A stretch of 64,000 nucleotides of DNA from Mumia sp050632745 (lineage in GTDB: Bacteria; Actinomycetota; Actinomycetes; Propionibacteriales; Nocardioidaceae), in NCBI RefSeq assembly GCF_050632745.1, contig NZ_JBODSD010000005.1:372001-436000 (forward strand). The letters run 5' to 3'. Positions 55,436 through 63,947 of this stretch are shown piece by piece (within the stretch, counting starts at the first letter, position 1; every line of letters starts with the position of its first letter). The notes below the pieces were generated by a model that had not been told where the DNA came from, ran no database searches, and was given only the letters and a program-made list of their open reading frames with translations. The translations under genes and the position numbers were made by a program.

Positions 55436-57012
55436 GCGGGGTCTCCCTTCCGCACCCACGAGAGGTGGCGGTCGAAGGCGGGGTCACGGTCGGGGTGGTC
55501 GCTGCGGAAGTGGGCGCCGCGTGACTCCTCGCGGGCGAGCGCCGCCATGACCACGACGCGGGCGACCTCGAGCAGGTTGGCGTCCTCGTACGCCGCGGTC
55601 GTGCCGTCGACGGCGGCGGTCCACCCGGCAAGGGTGTCGGCCGCCGCCTGCAGGGTCGCGCCGTCGCGGACGAGGCCGGCGGCGACCCACAGGGTCTCCT
55701 GCAGCTCGCGGCGCTCCATCGGCTGAGCGTCGCCTGCGGCCTGGCCCGTACCCGCGACCGGCTCCGCGGCGTACGGCGTGGGCTCGCCGTCCCAGACGGC
55801 GACCCCGGGCGCCCCGAGGGCCGCCGCGCACCGGCGAGCGGTCACGGCCCCCTCGAGCAGCGAGTTCGACGCCAGTCGGTTGGCGCCGTGCAGCCCGGTG
55901 CACGCCGCCTCGCCGACGGCGTACAGGCCGGGAACGCTGGACCGCCCGTCGAGGTCGGTCCGGACCCCGCCCATGAAGTAGTGCGCCGCGGGCGTGACGG
56001 GGATCGGCTGCTCGCCCCAGCGCAGGCCGTGGGCCCGGCACCGGGCGTCGAGCCCCGGGAAGCGGCCGGCGAGGAAGTCCGCGCCCAGGTGCGTCGCGTC
56101 GAGGAGCACCGGCTCCCCGTCCTGCTCGAGCATGACGCGGGCGATCTCGCGGGCCACGACGTCGCGCGGCGCCAGCTCGGCGTCGGGGTGGACGTCGCGC
56201 ATGAAGCGCCGGCCCGTGCGGTCGCGCAGCACGGCGCCCTCGCCACGGACGGCCTCGGAGATCAGCCCACCTCCGGGGACCGCCAGGCGGGTCGGGTGGA
56301 ACTGGTACATCTCGACGTCGGTGACCACCGCTCCCGCCCGCAGCGCGAGGGCGAGCCCGTCACCGGTCGCCACGGCCGGGTTGGTGGTGTGGGCGTAGAG
56401 CTGCCCCGCGCCACCGGTCGCGAGGATGACGGCATCGGCCTCGAGGGTCCAGGGACGGCCGCTCGGGACCCCGACGCACGTGACGCCCGTGACCGCGCCA
56501 CCGTCGAGGGTCAGGTCCGTGACCAGCGTGTGCTCGCGCACGATGAGCGCCCCCGCACGGACCTTCGCCGCCAGCGCGCGCACGATCTCGGCGCCGGTGG
56601 CGTCCCCGTCGGCGTGCAGGATCCGGGGGGCGGAGTGCGCCGCCTCCAGGCCGAGCGCGAGCCGGCCGTCCACCCGGTCGAAGCGGGTCCCCCAGCGCAT
56701 CAGGGCGGCGACCGCCTCAGGGCCCTCGCCGCAGACGGCCTCCGCCGAGGTGCGGTCCACGAGCCCCGCGCCGGCGGTCACCGTGTCCGCGACGTGCGCG
56801 GCGACGGAGTCCTCGACCCCCGGACGCGCCACCGGGTCGAGGACGACGGCGATGCCGCCCTGGGCGTACCGTGTGGTGGCCTCGCCGAGCACGCCCTTCG
56901 TCACGAGGACGACCTCGTGGTGCGCGCTCGCCTCGACCGCCGCGGTCATCCCGGCGATGCCGCTGCCGACCACGACGACGCGCAGGCGCCGCGACCCGCC
57001 GCCGCCGGTCAT
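55429..57012 (-). CDS. nadB: L-aspartate oxidase
   Basis: 527 residues. FAD site RVVVVGSGIAGMTAAVEASA, then YAQGGIAVVLDP, ILHADGDATGAEIVRAL, MYQFHPTRLAVPG, TPAAHYFMGGVRTDLDGRSSVPGLYAVGEAA (active-site His/Arg region), ANRLASNSLLEG. It oxidises aspartate to iminoaspartate, the substrate of NadA. It overlaps nadA (ATGA) and nadC. Confidence 0.96.
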   Translation of the reverse strand: MTGGGGSRRLRVVVVGSGIAGMTAAVEASAHHEVVLVTKGVLGEATTRYAQGGIAVVLDPVARPGVEDSVAAHVADTVTAGAGLVDRTSAEAVCGEGPEAVAALMRWGTRFDRVDGRLALGLEAAHSAPRILHADGDATGAEIVRALAAKVRAGALIVREHTLVTDLTLDGGAVTGVTCVGVPSGRPWTLEADAVILATGGAGQLYAHTTNPAVATGDGLALALRAGAVVTDVEMYQFHPTRLAVPGGGLISEAVRGEGAVLRDRTGRRFMRDVHPDAELAPRDVVAREIARVMLEQDGEPVLLDATHLGADFLAGRFPGLDARCRAHGLRWGEQPIPVTPAAHYFMGGVRTDLDGRSSVPGLYAVGEAACTGLHGANRLASNSLLEGAVTARRCAAALGAPGVAVWDGEPTPYAAEPVAGTGQAAGDAQPMERRELQETLWVAAGLVRDGATLQAAADTLAGWTAAVDGTTAAYEDANLLEVARVVVMAALAREESRGAHFRSDHPDRDPAFDRHLSWVRKGDPAC

Positions 57013-58277
57013 GCCCGCTCCGGAGGACGGGCGGCGAGCATCCGCTCGAGCGCGACGCGCGCACCGTCGGCGACGTGGGCGTCCACCTGGATCCTGTTCT
57101 CGACGCGTCCGTCGAGCAGGCCGTCGAGCACCCAGGCGAGGTAGCCCGGGTGGATCCGGTACATCGTCGAGCACGGGCACACCACCGGGTCGAGGCAGAA
57201 GATCGTGTGCTCGGGGTGCTCCGCGGCGAGCCGCTGGACGAGGTTGATCTCGGTGCCGATCGCGAACGTCGTCCCGGCCGGCGCGGCTTCGACGGCCTTG
57301 CGGATGTAGTCGGTCGAGCCCGCCTCGTCCGCGGCGTCGACCACCGGCATCGGGCACTCCGGGTGGACGATGACGCGCACTCCCGGGTGCTCGGCACGTG
57401 CCTGCTCGATCTGCGCCACGGTGAACCGCTTGTGCACCGAGCAGAAGCCGTGCCAGAGCAGCACCTTCGCGTCGCGGAGGCTCTGCTCGTCGTTCCCGCC
57501 GAGCGGCTTGCGCGGGTTCCACATCGGCATCGCGTCGAGGCTGACGCCCATGGCCTTGGCGGTGTTGCGGCCGAGGTGCTGGTCGGGGAAGAACAGGACC
57601 CGCTGCGCCCGCTCGAACGCCCAGCGCAGGACGGTCTCGGCGTTCGAGGAGGTGCACACGATGCCGCCGTGGTCTCCGCAGAACCCCTTGAGCGCGGCCG
57701 ACGAGTTCATGTAGGTCACCGGGATCACCGGCACCTTCCCGTCCGCGTCCGGCTCCGTCCCGTACACCGCCTCGAGCTCGGCCCAGGCGTGCTCCACGGA
57801 GTCGATGTCGGCCATGTCGGCCATCGAGCAGCCCGCCGCGAGGTTCGGGAGGATCACCGACTGCTCCGGGCCCGACAGGATGTCGGCGGTCTCGGCCATG
57901 AAGTGGACACCGCAGAAGACGATCGCCTCGGCGTCGGGACGGGTCAGCGCCGCGTTCGCGAGCTGGAAGGAGTCGCCCACGAAGTCGGCGTGCTTGACGA
58001 CCTCGTCGCGCTGGTAGAAGTGGCCGAGGATGACGAGCCGGTCGCCGAGCGTCTCCTTCGCCGCACGGATGCGCGCGTCGAGCTCCTCGGTGGACATCTG
58101 CGTGTACGCCGCGGGCAGCGCACCTTGGCGGGGCGCGGCGGCGGGGATCGCGTCGGCCATCGAGGCGCCGGGTCCGTACGACGGCGGGGCGAGGTCGAAG
58201 GTCCAGGGGCCGTCGGCGAGGTCCGGGGCGCAGGTGGCGCCGGGCGCGCTGCGGACGACGGTGTCGACAGAGGTCAT
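57009..58277 (-). CDS. nadA: Quinolinate synthase A (4Fe-4S)
   Basis: 422 residues. ILGHFYQRDEVVKHADFVGD, IVFCGVHFMAETADILS, NLAAGCSMADMADI, CTSSNAETVL and the terminal CLDPVVCPCSTMYRI contain the cluster cysteines. It condenses iminoaspartate with dihydroxyacetone phosphate. A 60-residue N-terminal extension precedes the core. GGAAGG lies about 8 bases before ATG 58277. It is 68 bases after nrtR, in the same operon. Confidence 0.96.
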   Translation of the reverse strand: MTSVDTVVRSAPGATCAPDLADGPWTFDLAPPSYGPGASMADAIPAAAPRQGALPAAYTQMSTEELDARIRAAKETLGDRLVILGHFYQRDEVVKHADFVGDSFQLANAALTRPDAEAIVFCGVHFMAETADILSGPEQSVILPNLAAGCSMADMADIDSVEHAWAELEAVYGTEPDADGKVPVIPVTYMNSSAALKGFCGDHGGIVCTSSNAETVLRWAFERAQRVLFFPDQHLGRNTAKAMGVSLDAMPMWNPRKPLGGNDEQSLRDAKVLLWHGFCSVHKRFTVAQIEQARAEHPGVRVIVHPECPMPVVDAADEAGSTDYIRKAVEAAPAGTTFAIGTEINLVQRLAAEHPEHTIFCLDPVVCPCSTMYRIHPGYLAWVLDGLLDGRVENRIQVDAHVADGARVALERMLAARPPERA

Positions 58278-58345
58278 GTTCGTTGCCTTCCTGGAGGGTG
58301 CCGGCGGGAGCCGGCGAGGTGCGGACCCGCGGAGGACGCGGGTGG

Positions 58346-59035
58346 TCACAGCCGCGTGAGGGGTCCGTTGTCCGCAAGGTCGCTCGCCTCGCGATGTCGG
58401 TAGAGCTTCGGAGGCCGGTGCCGGCCGCCCACGAGGTAGTCCCCCGTCGGCTCCACGGCGCCGCTCGCCTCGACCTGGCGACGGAAGTTGGCGGGATCGA
58501 GGGTGCGCTGGAGCACGACCTCGTAGACCTGGCGCAGCTGGGCGAGGGTGAACGTCTCGCCGAGGAACGCCTGGGCGATCCGTGAGTACTCCATCTTGGT
58601 GCGCAGCCGCCACAGTGCGTACTCGACGATCGTCGAGTGGTCGAAGGCCAGTGCGGGCGGGTCGTCTGCCGCACGCCAGGCCACGTTCTCGTCCTCGATG
58701 CTGCGCTCGGCCTCCTCCGGGCGCACCAGCGCCCAGTAGACGACGGAGATGACGCGCGGGCCGGGCACCGGCTGCGGGGCGCGGGCCACGTGACCGAAGG
58801 TGTAGAGCTGCTCGAGGTACGTCGGGCTGAGCGCCGTCGTCTCGGAGAGGGTCCGGCGGGCGGTGTCGGAGAGGTCCTCGTCCTCGCGGACCGGCCCGCC
58901 CGGCAGCGCCCAGCTGCCCTCGTACGGCTCGCGGACCCGGCGGACGAGGGGCATCCACAAGGACGTGCGGTCGGTGCTGGTGTCGTGGCGCAGCGCGAAG
59001 ATCACCGTGGAGACCGCGATCTCGATCCCGGACAT
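58346..59035 (-). CDS. nrtR: NrtR-type Nudix-fold regulator of NAD synthesis
   Basis: 229 residues. The N-terminal Nudix fold (EGSWALPGGPVREDEDLSDTARRTLSETTAL) has the Nudix box positions partly changed, here RTLSETTAL in place of REL-x-EE, as in NrtR proteins that have lost catalysis and sense ADP-ribose or NAD derivatives. The C-terminal winged helix is FTLAQLRQVYEVVLQRTLDPANFRRQVEA and GRHRPPKLYRH. It leads the nadA-nadB-nadC-desulfurase operon and has a palindrome at its own promoter. Confidence 0.9.
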   Translation of the reverse strand: MSGIEIAVSTVIFALRHDTSTDRTSLWMPLVRRVREPYEGSWALPGGPVREDEDLSDTARRTLSETTALSPTYLEQLYTFGHVARAPQPVPGPRVISVVYWALVRPEEAERSIEDENVAWRAADDPPALAFDHSTIVEYALWRLRTKMEYSRIAQAFLGETFTLAQLRQVYEVVLQRTLDPANFRRQVEASGAVEPTGDYLVGGRHRPPKLYRHREASDLADNGPLTRL

Positions 59036-59064
59036 CGACCCCTCCCTCCGAGGCGGCTCAGTAA

Positions 59065-59079
59065 AGGTCGCTTTGACCT
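59065..59079. promoter_or_regulatory. Putative NrtR operator AGGTC-N5-GACCT
   Basis: Perfect 5-bp inverted repeat, 29 bases upstream of the nrtR start and 6 bases downstream of the TATTAT -10 box. A bound regulator would block the transcription start. Binding by NrtR is inferred from position. Confidence 0.65.
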
Positions 59080-59085
59080 GAACAC

Positions 59086-59091
59086 ATAATA
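59086..59091 (-). promoter_or_regulatory. -10 box TATTAT of the nrtR-nad operon
   Basis: Minus-strand TATTAT is the most AT-rich hexamer upstream of nrtR, immediately before the AGGTC-N5-GACCT palindrome. A leader of about 45 bases with GGAGGGAGGGG before the ATG follows. Confidence 0.6.
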
Positions 59092-59162
59092 GTCACCAGC
59101 ACCCTTACTCGCGACAGCGGCATGCCGATGTCCAGGGAGTGAGACAGGAGGAGGGTGCGTAC

Positions 59163-59254
59163 GGCTCAGGCGACCGCGCCGGAACGGCTCAGGCCACCGC
59201 GCCGGAACGACTCAGGCGACCGCGCCGGAACGACTCAGGCGACCGCGCCGGAAC
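59163..59254. repeat. Minisatellite: four 23-bp tandem copies at the GGDEF gene 3' end
   Basis: Copies at 59163-59185, 59186-59208, 59209-59231 and 59232-59254, differing at one or two bases. Each contains the minus-strand sequence for the last codons and TGA of the GGDEF gene; the real stop is in the last copy (59235-59237), so three downstream copies are extra. Confidence 0.92.
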
Positions 59255-60800
59255 GGCGACGCTTGTCCTCGTACATCCGCGCGTCCGCCACCGCGTACAG
59301 CGCGTCGGGCGTCAGCCCCTCGCTCGACGAGGCGAGCCCCATGCTGAGCCCGATCCCGGCCTTCACCGTCGGCTGCAGCGAGGCGACCTGCGCGGCCAGC
59401 TGCAGGCGGTCCATCACCAGCTGCGCCTCGACCGGCTCCGACGACGCGAGCACGATCGCGAACTCGTCGCCACCGACCCGCGCCGCCCGGTCGCCGCGGC
59501 GGATGTTGCCGCGGATCAGGTCGGCGACCGCCTTGAGCGCGTCGTCACCGACCGCGTGGCCGTGGGTGTCGTTCAGCTTCTTGAGCCGGTCGACGTCGAC
59601 GAGGACCACGCTGACGTCGGACTCCGAGGCGGCCGCGTCGGCGATCCACTCGTCGAAGGCGCGGCGGTTGCCCAGCCCCGTGAGGGCGTCCTCGCGGGCG
59701 GCGCGGACCGCTGCGTCGTGCGCCCGCGAGCGCTCGTAGCCGGCGATCGCGGCGCGCATCATCTCGAGGTCGCTGTGGTGCTGCTGGCGCCACGCCCAGG
59801 AGATGCTCCGCCCGTAGCCGAGCCCGGCACCCGCCGACGGGTAGCCCATCGCGTCGGCGACCCGCAGCGTCGCCCACCGCACGTACCGCTGCACGTTGAG
59901 GTCGTCGACCCCGTCGAGCCGGATCAGCGCCCGGCGGGCCTCGCGCTGCGCCTCGGCGATCTCGCCGACCTCCACGTAGGCCACCGCGAGCAGGGCGGTC
60001 GCCTCCATCTCGAAGCCGGCGTGGGTGGCGCCGAGGTTGCTGCGGCACACGTGAAGCTCACCGATCCAGCGCGCAGGATCGGCCGGCCACGCCGCGGCGG
60101 CCCGCAGGTAGCGCGCGAGCGGGAAGACCGCACCCTCCACGTGCTCGGAGTCGGCCAGCGCGAGCGAGCGCTCGGCCCACCGCACGACCTCCGCCCGACG
60201 GGTCTCGACCTCCTCCTGGAGGTCGGGCTCCATCAGCATGTCGAGCTCCTTGGCCCAGTGGTAGTTCACCGTCGCCAGGTTGCGTGCGTCGATCGCCCGG
60301 GAGCCGGCGAGGTCGAGCTTGCGCTCCTCGATGCCCATCGCCGCCTCGTAGTGCGGGACCGCGAGCTCGAACAGCCCGAACTTCTCGTACGCCTGGCCGA
60401 GGTGCGTGTGCGCCCATCCGCGCAGGCCGTCCTGGTGGGCGTCTCGCAGCTCGTACTCCGCACGCACCAGGTCCTGGACCGCATCGGCGGGACGGTTGTC
60501 GTGCAGCACCGCGATCGCACGGGTGGCGCACCCGATCGCGACCCATCCGGGCTCGTCCAGCGCGAGACCCACGGCCTGGCAGGCGGCCGCGGCGCGCGAC
60601 GCCTGCCCGATGGTGCCGGCCTGGACAGCGGCGACGGCGAGGACGTACTCGGCGGCGGCGCGCAGCTCCGACGGATCACGGCCGACGTCGCGGAGGACGT
60701 TCTTCATCGCGGCGACGGCGGAGTCACCGTCTCCCGCGCGGATCGCCGCCATCGCGGTGGTCAGACGTGCGGCATGCGACGACGTGATGGTTGAGGTCAT
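59235..60800 (-). CDS. Diguanylate cyclase (GGDEF) with helical TPR-like N-terminus
   Basis: 521 residues, no membrane segment. Residues 1-360 are helical repeats of TPR type (AYEKFGLFELAVPHYEAAM, AYVEVGEIAEAQREARRALI). A GGDEF domain follows: EDALTGLGNRRAFDEW, VDVDRLKKLNDTHGHAVGDD, active site RVGGDEFAIVL (443-447) and an RxxD inhibitory site (434-437) five residues before it. It makes c-di-GMP from GTP; the helical part probably receives a protein or ligand signal. GGAAGGAG lies 4 bases before ATG 60800. The 3' end lies in a minisatellite. Confidence 0.92.
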   Translation of the reverse strand: MTSTITSSHAARLTTAMAAIRAGDGDSAVAAMKNVLRDVGRDPSELRAAAEYVLAVAAVQAGTIGQASRAAAACQAVGLALDEPGWVAIGCATRAIAVLHDNRPADAVQDLVRAEYELRDAHQDGLRGWAHTHLGQAYEKFGLFELAVPHYEAAMGIEERKLDLAGSRAIDARNLATVNYHWAKELDMLMEPDLQEEVETRRAEVVRWAERSLALADSEHVEGAVFPLARYLRAAAAWPADPARWIGELHVCRSNLGATHAGFEMEATALLAVAYVEVGEIAEAQREARRALIRLDGVDDLNVQRYVRWATLRVADAMGYPSAGAGLGYGRSISWAWRQQHHSDLEMMRAAIAGYERSRAHDAAVRAAREDALTGLGNRRAFDEWIADAAASESDVSVVLVDVDRLKKLNDTHGHAVGDDALKAVADLIRGNIRRGDRAARVGGDEFAIVLASSEPVEAQLVMDRLQLAAQVASLQPTVKAGIGLSMGLASSSEGLTPDALYAVADARMYEDKRRRSGAVA

Positions 60801-60937
60801 CGCACTCCTTCCCCGAGCACACCGTCAGTATGGCCGCAATCGTCCGTTTCAAGGGCCGCTTTCAGAGAACGGCATGCCAGGGTCACAGCGGGGTCCGGTT
60901 GCACGAAGCCGCCACCGACCTCCCGAGCGGCAGCAAC

Positions 60938-60943
60938 TAGCCT
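60938..60943 (+). promoter_or_regulatory. -10 hexamer TAGCCT of glycosidase gene
   Basis: TAGCCT lies 7 bases before ATG 60951; no ribosome site. Confidence 0.5.
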
Positions 60944-60950
60944 GAGCCGG

Positions 60951-62192
60951 ATGAGCAGCACACGAGTGGCGCGCCGTCTCGCGCTCGGTCTCTCGGCCGC
61001 GTTCGTCATCACCGGCTGCTCCGACACCTCGCCCCGTCCCGGCGCGGGGACGAGCGAGCAGACGTCGAGCGCGTCGCCGTCGACCGGCTCCGCGAGCACG
61101 CCGAGCGCCTCGACCGGGACCCCGAGCGCGCCCCCCGCGACGCCGTCCGCAGCCACCCCCACGGCACTCGCCGGACTCACCCTCCCCCAGGTCGTCGGCC
61201 AGGTGTTCATGACCGGGACCTCCCCGTCGTCGGCGGAGGACGCCACGCTCGCGTCGATCCGCGAGCAGCACGTGGGCAACGTCATGCTCCGCGGGCGCAG
61301 CGACGACGGCGTCGCGACGACGGCCCGGGTGGTCCGCACGCTCCGCGGCGCGGTGAGCGACGACGCGACCGGGTCGATCCCGCTCCTCGTCGCGACGGAC
61401 CAGGAGGGCGGGGCGGTGCAGGTGCTGCGCGGCCGCGGGTTCAGCGACATCCCGAGCGCCCTCACCCAGGGCAGGTGGTCCGTCGCGACCGTGCGCAGCC
61501 GCGCGGCGACCTGGGGGCGCCGGCTGCGCGCCGCCGGGGTCGACCTCAACCTCGCACCGGTGCTCGACACGGTCCCGAGCCCCGCGTTCGCCCCGCGCAA
61601 CGCCCCGATCGGCGCGTACGACCGTCAGTACGGCTTCACGCCGCAGGTCGTGTCGAGCAAGGGGCTCGCGTTCTTCGGCGGGATGGAGGACGCGGGCGTC
61701 GTCGCCACCGTGAAGCACTTCCCCGGGCTGGGCCGCGTCACCGCCAACACCGACACCAGCGACGACGTGCACGACACGCGGACGACGTCCACCGACCCGT
61801 ACCTCCAGCCGTTCGCGGACGCGATCGCCGCCGGAGCACGCGTGGTGATGATGGCGACGGCGACGTACGACCGCATCGACCCGCGCGAGCCGGCGGCGTT
61901 CTCCCGCCCGATCGTCACCGGCCTGCTCCGCGACCGGATGGGGTTCGACGGTGTCGTGATGTCCGACGACCTGTCTGCCGCCCAGCAGGTCAAGGACCGC
62001 TCGCCGGCGGAGCGCGCGGTCGACTTCCTGCGCGCCGGGGGCGACCTCGTCCTCGCGATCGACCCGGCGCAGATGCCGGAGATGACGGCGGCGGTCGTCG
62101 CCGAGGCGCGCAAGGACCCGGCGTTCGCGGCGCGGGTGCAGGAGGCCGCCGCGCGCGTGGTCGCCCTCAAGCGCGACCACGCCGCCGGCTGA
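60951..62192 (+). CDS. Lipoprotein family 3 glycoside hydrolase (LpqI/NagZ-like)
   Basis: 413 residues. Lipobox LSAAFVITGCSDTSP, a Ser/Thr/Pro linker (residues 27-73), then the GH3 barrel: LPQVVGQVFMTGTSPSSAED, ATDQEGGAVQVLRGRGFSD, NLAPVLDTVPSPAFAP, VATVKHFPGLGRVTANTDTS and the nucleophile Asp in DGVVMSDDLSAAQQV. Related LpqI is a beta-N-acetylglucosaminidase that recycles muropeptides. The usual NagZ His of the KHFPG-x-DSH loop is not in its normal place. Leaderless start. Confidence 0.9.
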   Translation: MSSTRVARRLALGLSAAFVITGCSDTSPRPGAGTSEQTSSASPSTGSASTPSASTGTPSAPPATPSAATPTALAGLTLPQVVGQVFMTGTSPSSAEDATLASIREQHVGNVMLRGRSDDGVATTARVVRTLRGAVSDDATGSIPLLVATDQEGGAVQVLRGRGFSDIPSALTQGRWSVATVRSRAATWGRRLRAAGVDLNLAPVLDTVPSPAFAPRNAPIGAYDRQYGFTPQVVSSKGLAFFGGMEDAGVVATVKHFPGLGRVTANTDTSDDVHDTRTTSTDPYLQPFADAIAAGARVVMMATATYDRIDPREPAAFSRPIVTGLLRDRMGFDGVVMSDDLSAAQQVKDRSPAERAVDFLRAGGDLVLAIDPAQMPEMTAAVVAEARKDPAFAARVQEAAARVVALKRDHAAG

Positions 62193-62213
62193 GCCGCCGA
62201 GCCCGCCGAGCCG

Positions 62214-63947
62214 TCAGCGGTCCCGCAACCGCCGGAACACGTTCGTCCGGGCGAGGTCGAGAACCTCGTCGCCGCGCCCTGACAGCACCGTCTTGAGGGC
62301 GTACAGCGTGAAGCCCTTGGCCTGCGCCGCCGTCACCGTCGGCGGGATGGACAGCTCCTGCCGTGCGACCACCACCTCGACGACGGCGGGCCCCGGTGCG
62401 GCGAAGGCCTCCGAGATCGCGTGCGGGAGCCGGTCGGGACGGTCCACCCGCTCCCCGTGCATGCCCATCGCACGAGCGATCGCCGCGAAGCTCGGGTTGG
62501 TGAGCCCGGTGCCGAAGTTCACGATCCCCGCCGCCTTCATCTCGAGCTCGACGAAGGCGAGGGCGGAGTTGTTGAACACCACGATCTTCACCGGGAGCTG
62601 CTGCTGGACCAGCGTGATCATGTCCCCGAGCAGCATCGACAGCCCGCCGTCGCCGCAGAGCGCGACCACCTGCCGGTCCGGGTAGGCGGCCTGCGCCCCG
62701 ATCGCGTGGCCGAGCGCGTTGGCCATGGTCCCGTGGGTGAAGGACCCGACGATCGAGCGACGTCCGTTCATCGCGACGTAGCGCGCGGTCCAGATCACCG
62801 GCGTGCCCACGTCGCACGTGAACACCGCGTCGGCGGTCGCGGCGTCCGAGACGGTGCGGGCGACGTACTGCGGGTGGAGCGGGCCGTCCTTGCCCGGTCC
62901 GGCGAGGTCGTCGAGCTCCGCCCGCGTCTTGGCGTAGTGGTCGAGCATCTTCCGCAGGTGCGCGTCGTCGCTGCGGGGGTCGAGCAGCGGCGTCAGCGCG
63001 CGCAGCGTCTCCCGGACGTCACCGACGAGCCCGAGGTCGATCGGCGTACGCCGTCCGAGCTGCTCGCCGCGCAGGTCGACCTGGATCACCGTCGCGTCCT
63101 CGGGGAAGAACTGCGGGTACGGGAAGTCCGTGCCGAGCATGAGCAGGACGTCGCACGCCTCCATCGCGCGGTAGCCCGAGGAGAAGCCGAGGAGCCCCGT
63201 CATCCCCACGTCGTACGGGTTGTCGTACTCGACGTACTCCTTCCCCCGCATCGCGTGCACGATCGGAGCCTTCAGCGTCTCGGCCACCGTGACCAGCTCG
63301 TCGTGCGCTCCGGCGCACCCCGCACCGGCGAGGATCGTGACGCGCTCGGCGCCGTCGAGGATCGCCGCGGCACGCAGGAGGTCGGTGTTCGCCGGTACGA
63401 CGAGGGGGCGGCTCCGCTCGATCGCCTTCGGCGGACGGCGTCCCGCTGCCTCCGCCTGCATGACGTCGCCGGGCACGACGACCACCGCGACGCCTCGCTC
63501 GGCCACCGCCGTACGGAACGCGATCTCGAGGATCCTCGGCAGCTGCTCGGGGAGGCCGGCCATCTCGCAGTAGACCGAGCACTCCCGGAACAGGTCCTGC
63601 GGGTGGGTCTCCTGGAAGTAGCCCGTGCCGATCTCGCTGCTGGGGATGTGCGAGGCGATCGCGACGACCGGCACCCGGCTGCGCTGGGCGTCGAAGAGCC
63701 CGTTGATGAGGTGGAGGTTGCCCGGTCCGCAGCTCGCCGCCACGACCGCGACCTCCCCGGTGAGGTGCGCATCGGCGGCGGCGGCGAAGGCGGCGACCTC
63801 CTCGTGCCGCACGTGCACCCAGTCGAGCGTGCCGTCCTTGCGCAGCGCTTCGGTGAACGCGTTGAGCGAGTCACCGGGCAGTCCGTACACCCGTCTGGCG
63901 CCCGCCGCCTTGATCGTCTCGATCATCACCTCGGCTGTGCTCGGCAT
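62214..63947 (-). CDS. poxB: Pyruvate dehydrogenase (quinone), PoxB-like
   Basis: 577 residues, normal size. VYGLPGDSLNAFTEALRKDG and VRHEEVAAFAAAADAHLTGE (catalytic Glu of TPP ylide formation), CGPGNLHLINGLFDAQRSRV, QETHPQDLFRECSVYCEM, FAD domain TILAGAGCAGAHDELV, TPP domain ALCGDGGLSMLLGDMITLVQ with FNNSALAFVELEM. It decarboxylates pyruvate to acetate and passes electrons to quinone. GGGGAG lies 5 bases before ATG 63947. Its stop is 22 bases from the convergent glycosidase. Confidence 0.93.
   Translation of the reverse strand: MPSTAEVMIETIKAAGARRVYGLPGDSLNAFTEALRKDGTLDWVHVRHEEVAAFAAAADAHLTGEVAVVAASCGPGNLHLINGLFDAQRSRVPVVAIASHIPSSEIGTGYFQETHPQDLFRECSVYCEMAGLPEQLPRILEIAFRTAVAERGVAVVVVPGDVMQAEAAGRRPPKAIERSRPLVVPANTDLLRAAAILDGAERVTILAGAGCAGAHDELVTVAETLKAPIVHAMRGKEYVEYDNPYDVGMTGLLGFSSGYRAMEACDVLLMLGTDFPYPQFFPEDATVIQVDLRGEQLGRRTPIDLGLVGDVRETLRALTPLLDPRSDDAHLRKMLDHYAKTRAELDDLAGPGKDGPLHPQYVARTVSDAATADAVFTCDVGTPVIWTARYVAMNGRRSIVGSFTHGTMANALGHAIGAQAAYPDRQVVALCGDGGLSMLLGDMITLVQQQLPVKIVVFNNSALAFVELEMKAAGIVNFGTGLTNPSFAAIARAMGMHGERVDRPDRLPHAISEAFAAPGPAVVEVVVARQELSIPPTVTAAQAKGFTLYALKTVLSGRGDEVLDLARTNVFRRLRDR

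Noticed and set aside
58346..59035. Reading the nad-operon Nudix protein as a plain ADP-ribose hydrolase
   Set aside because: The Nudix box is degenerate and a winged-helix C-terminus follows; position at the head of the nad operon supports the NrtR regulator instead.
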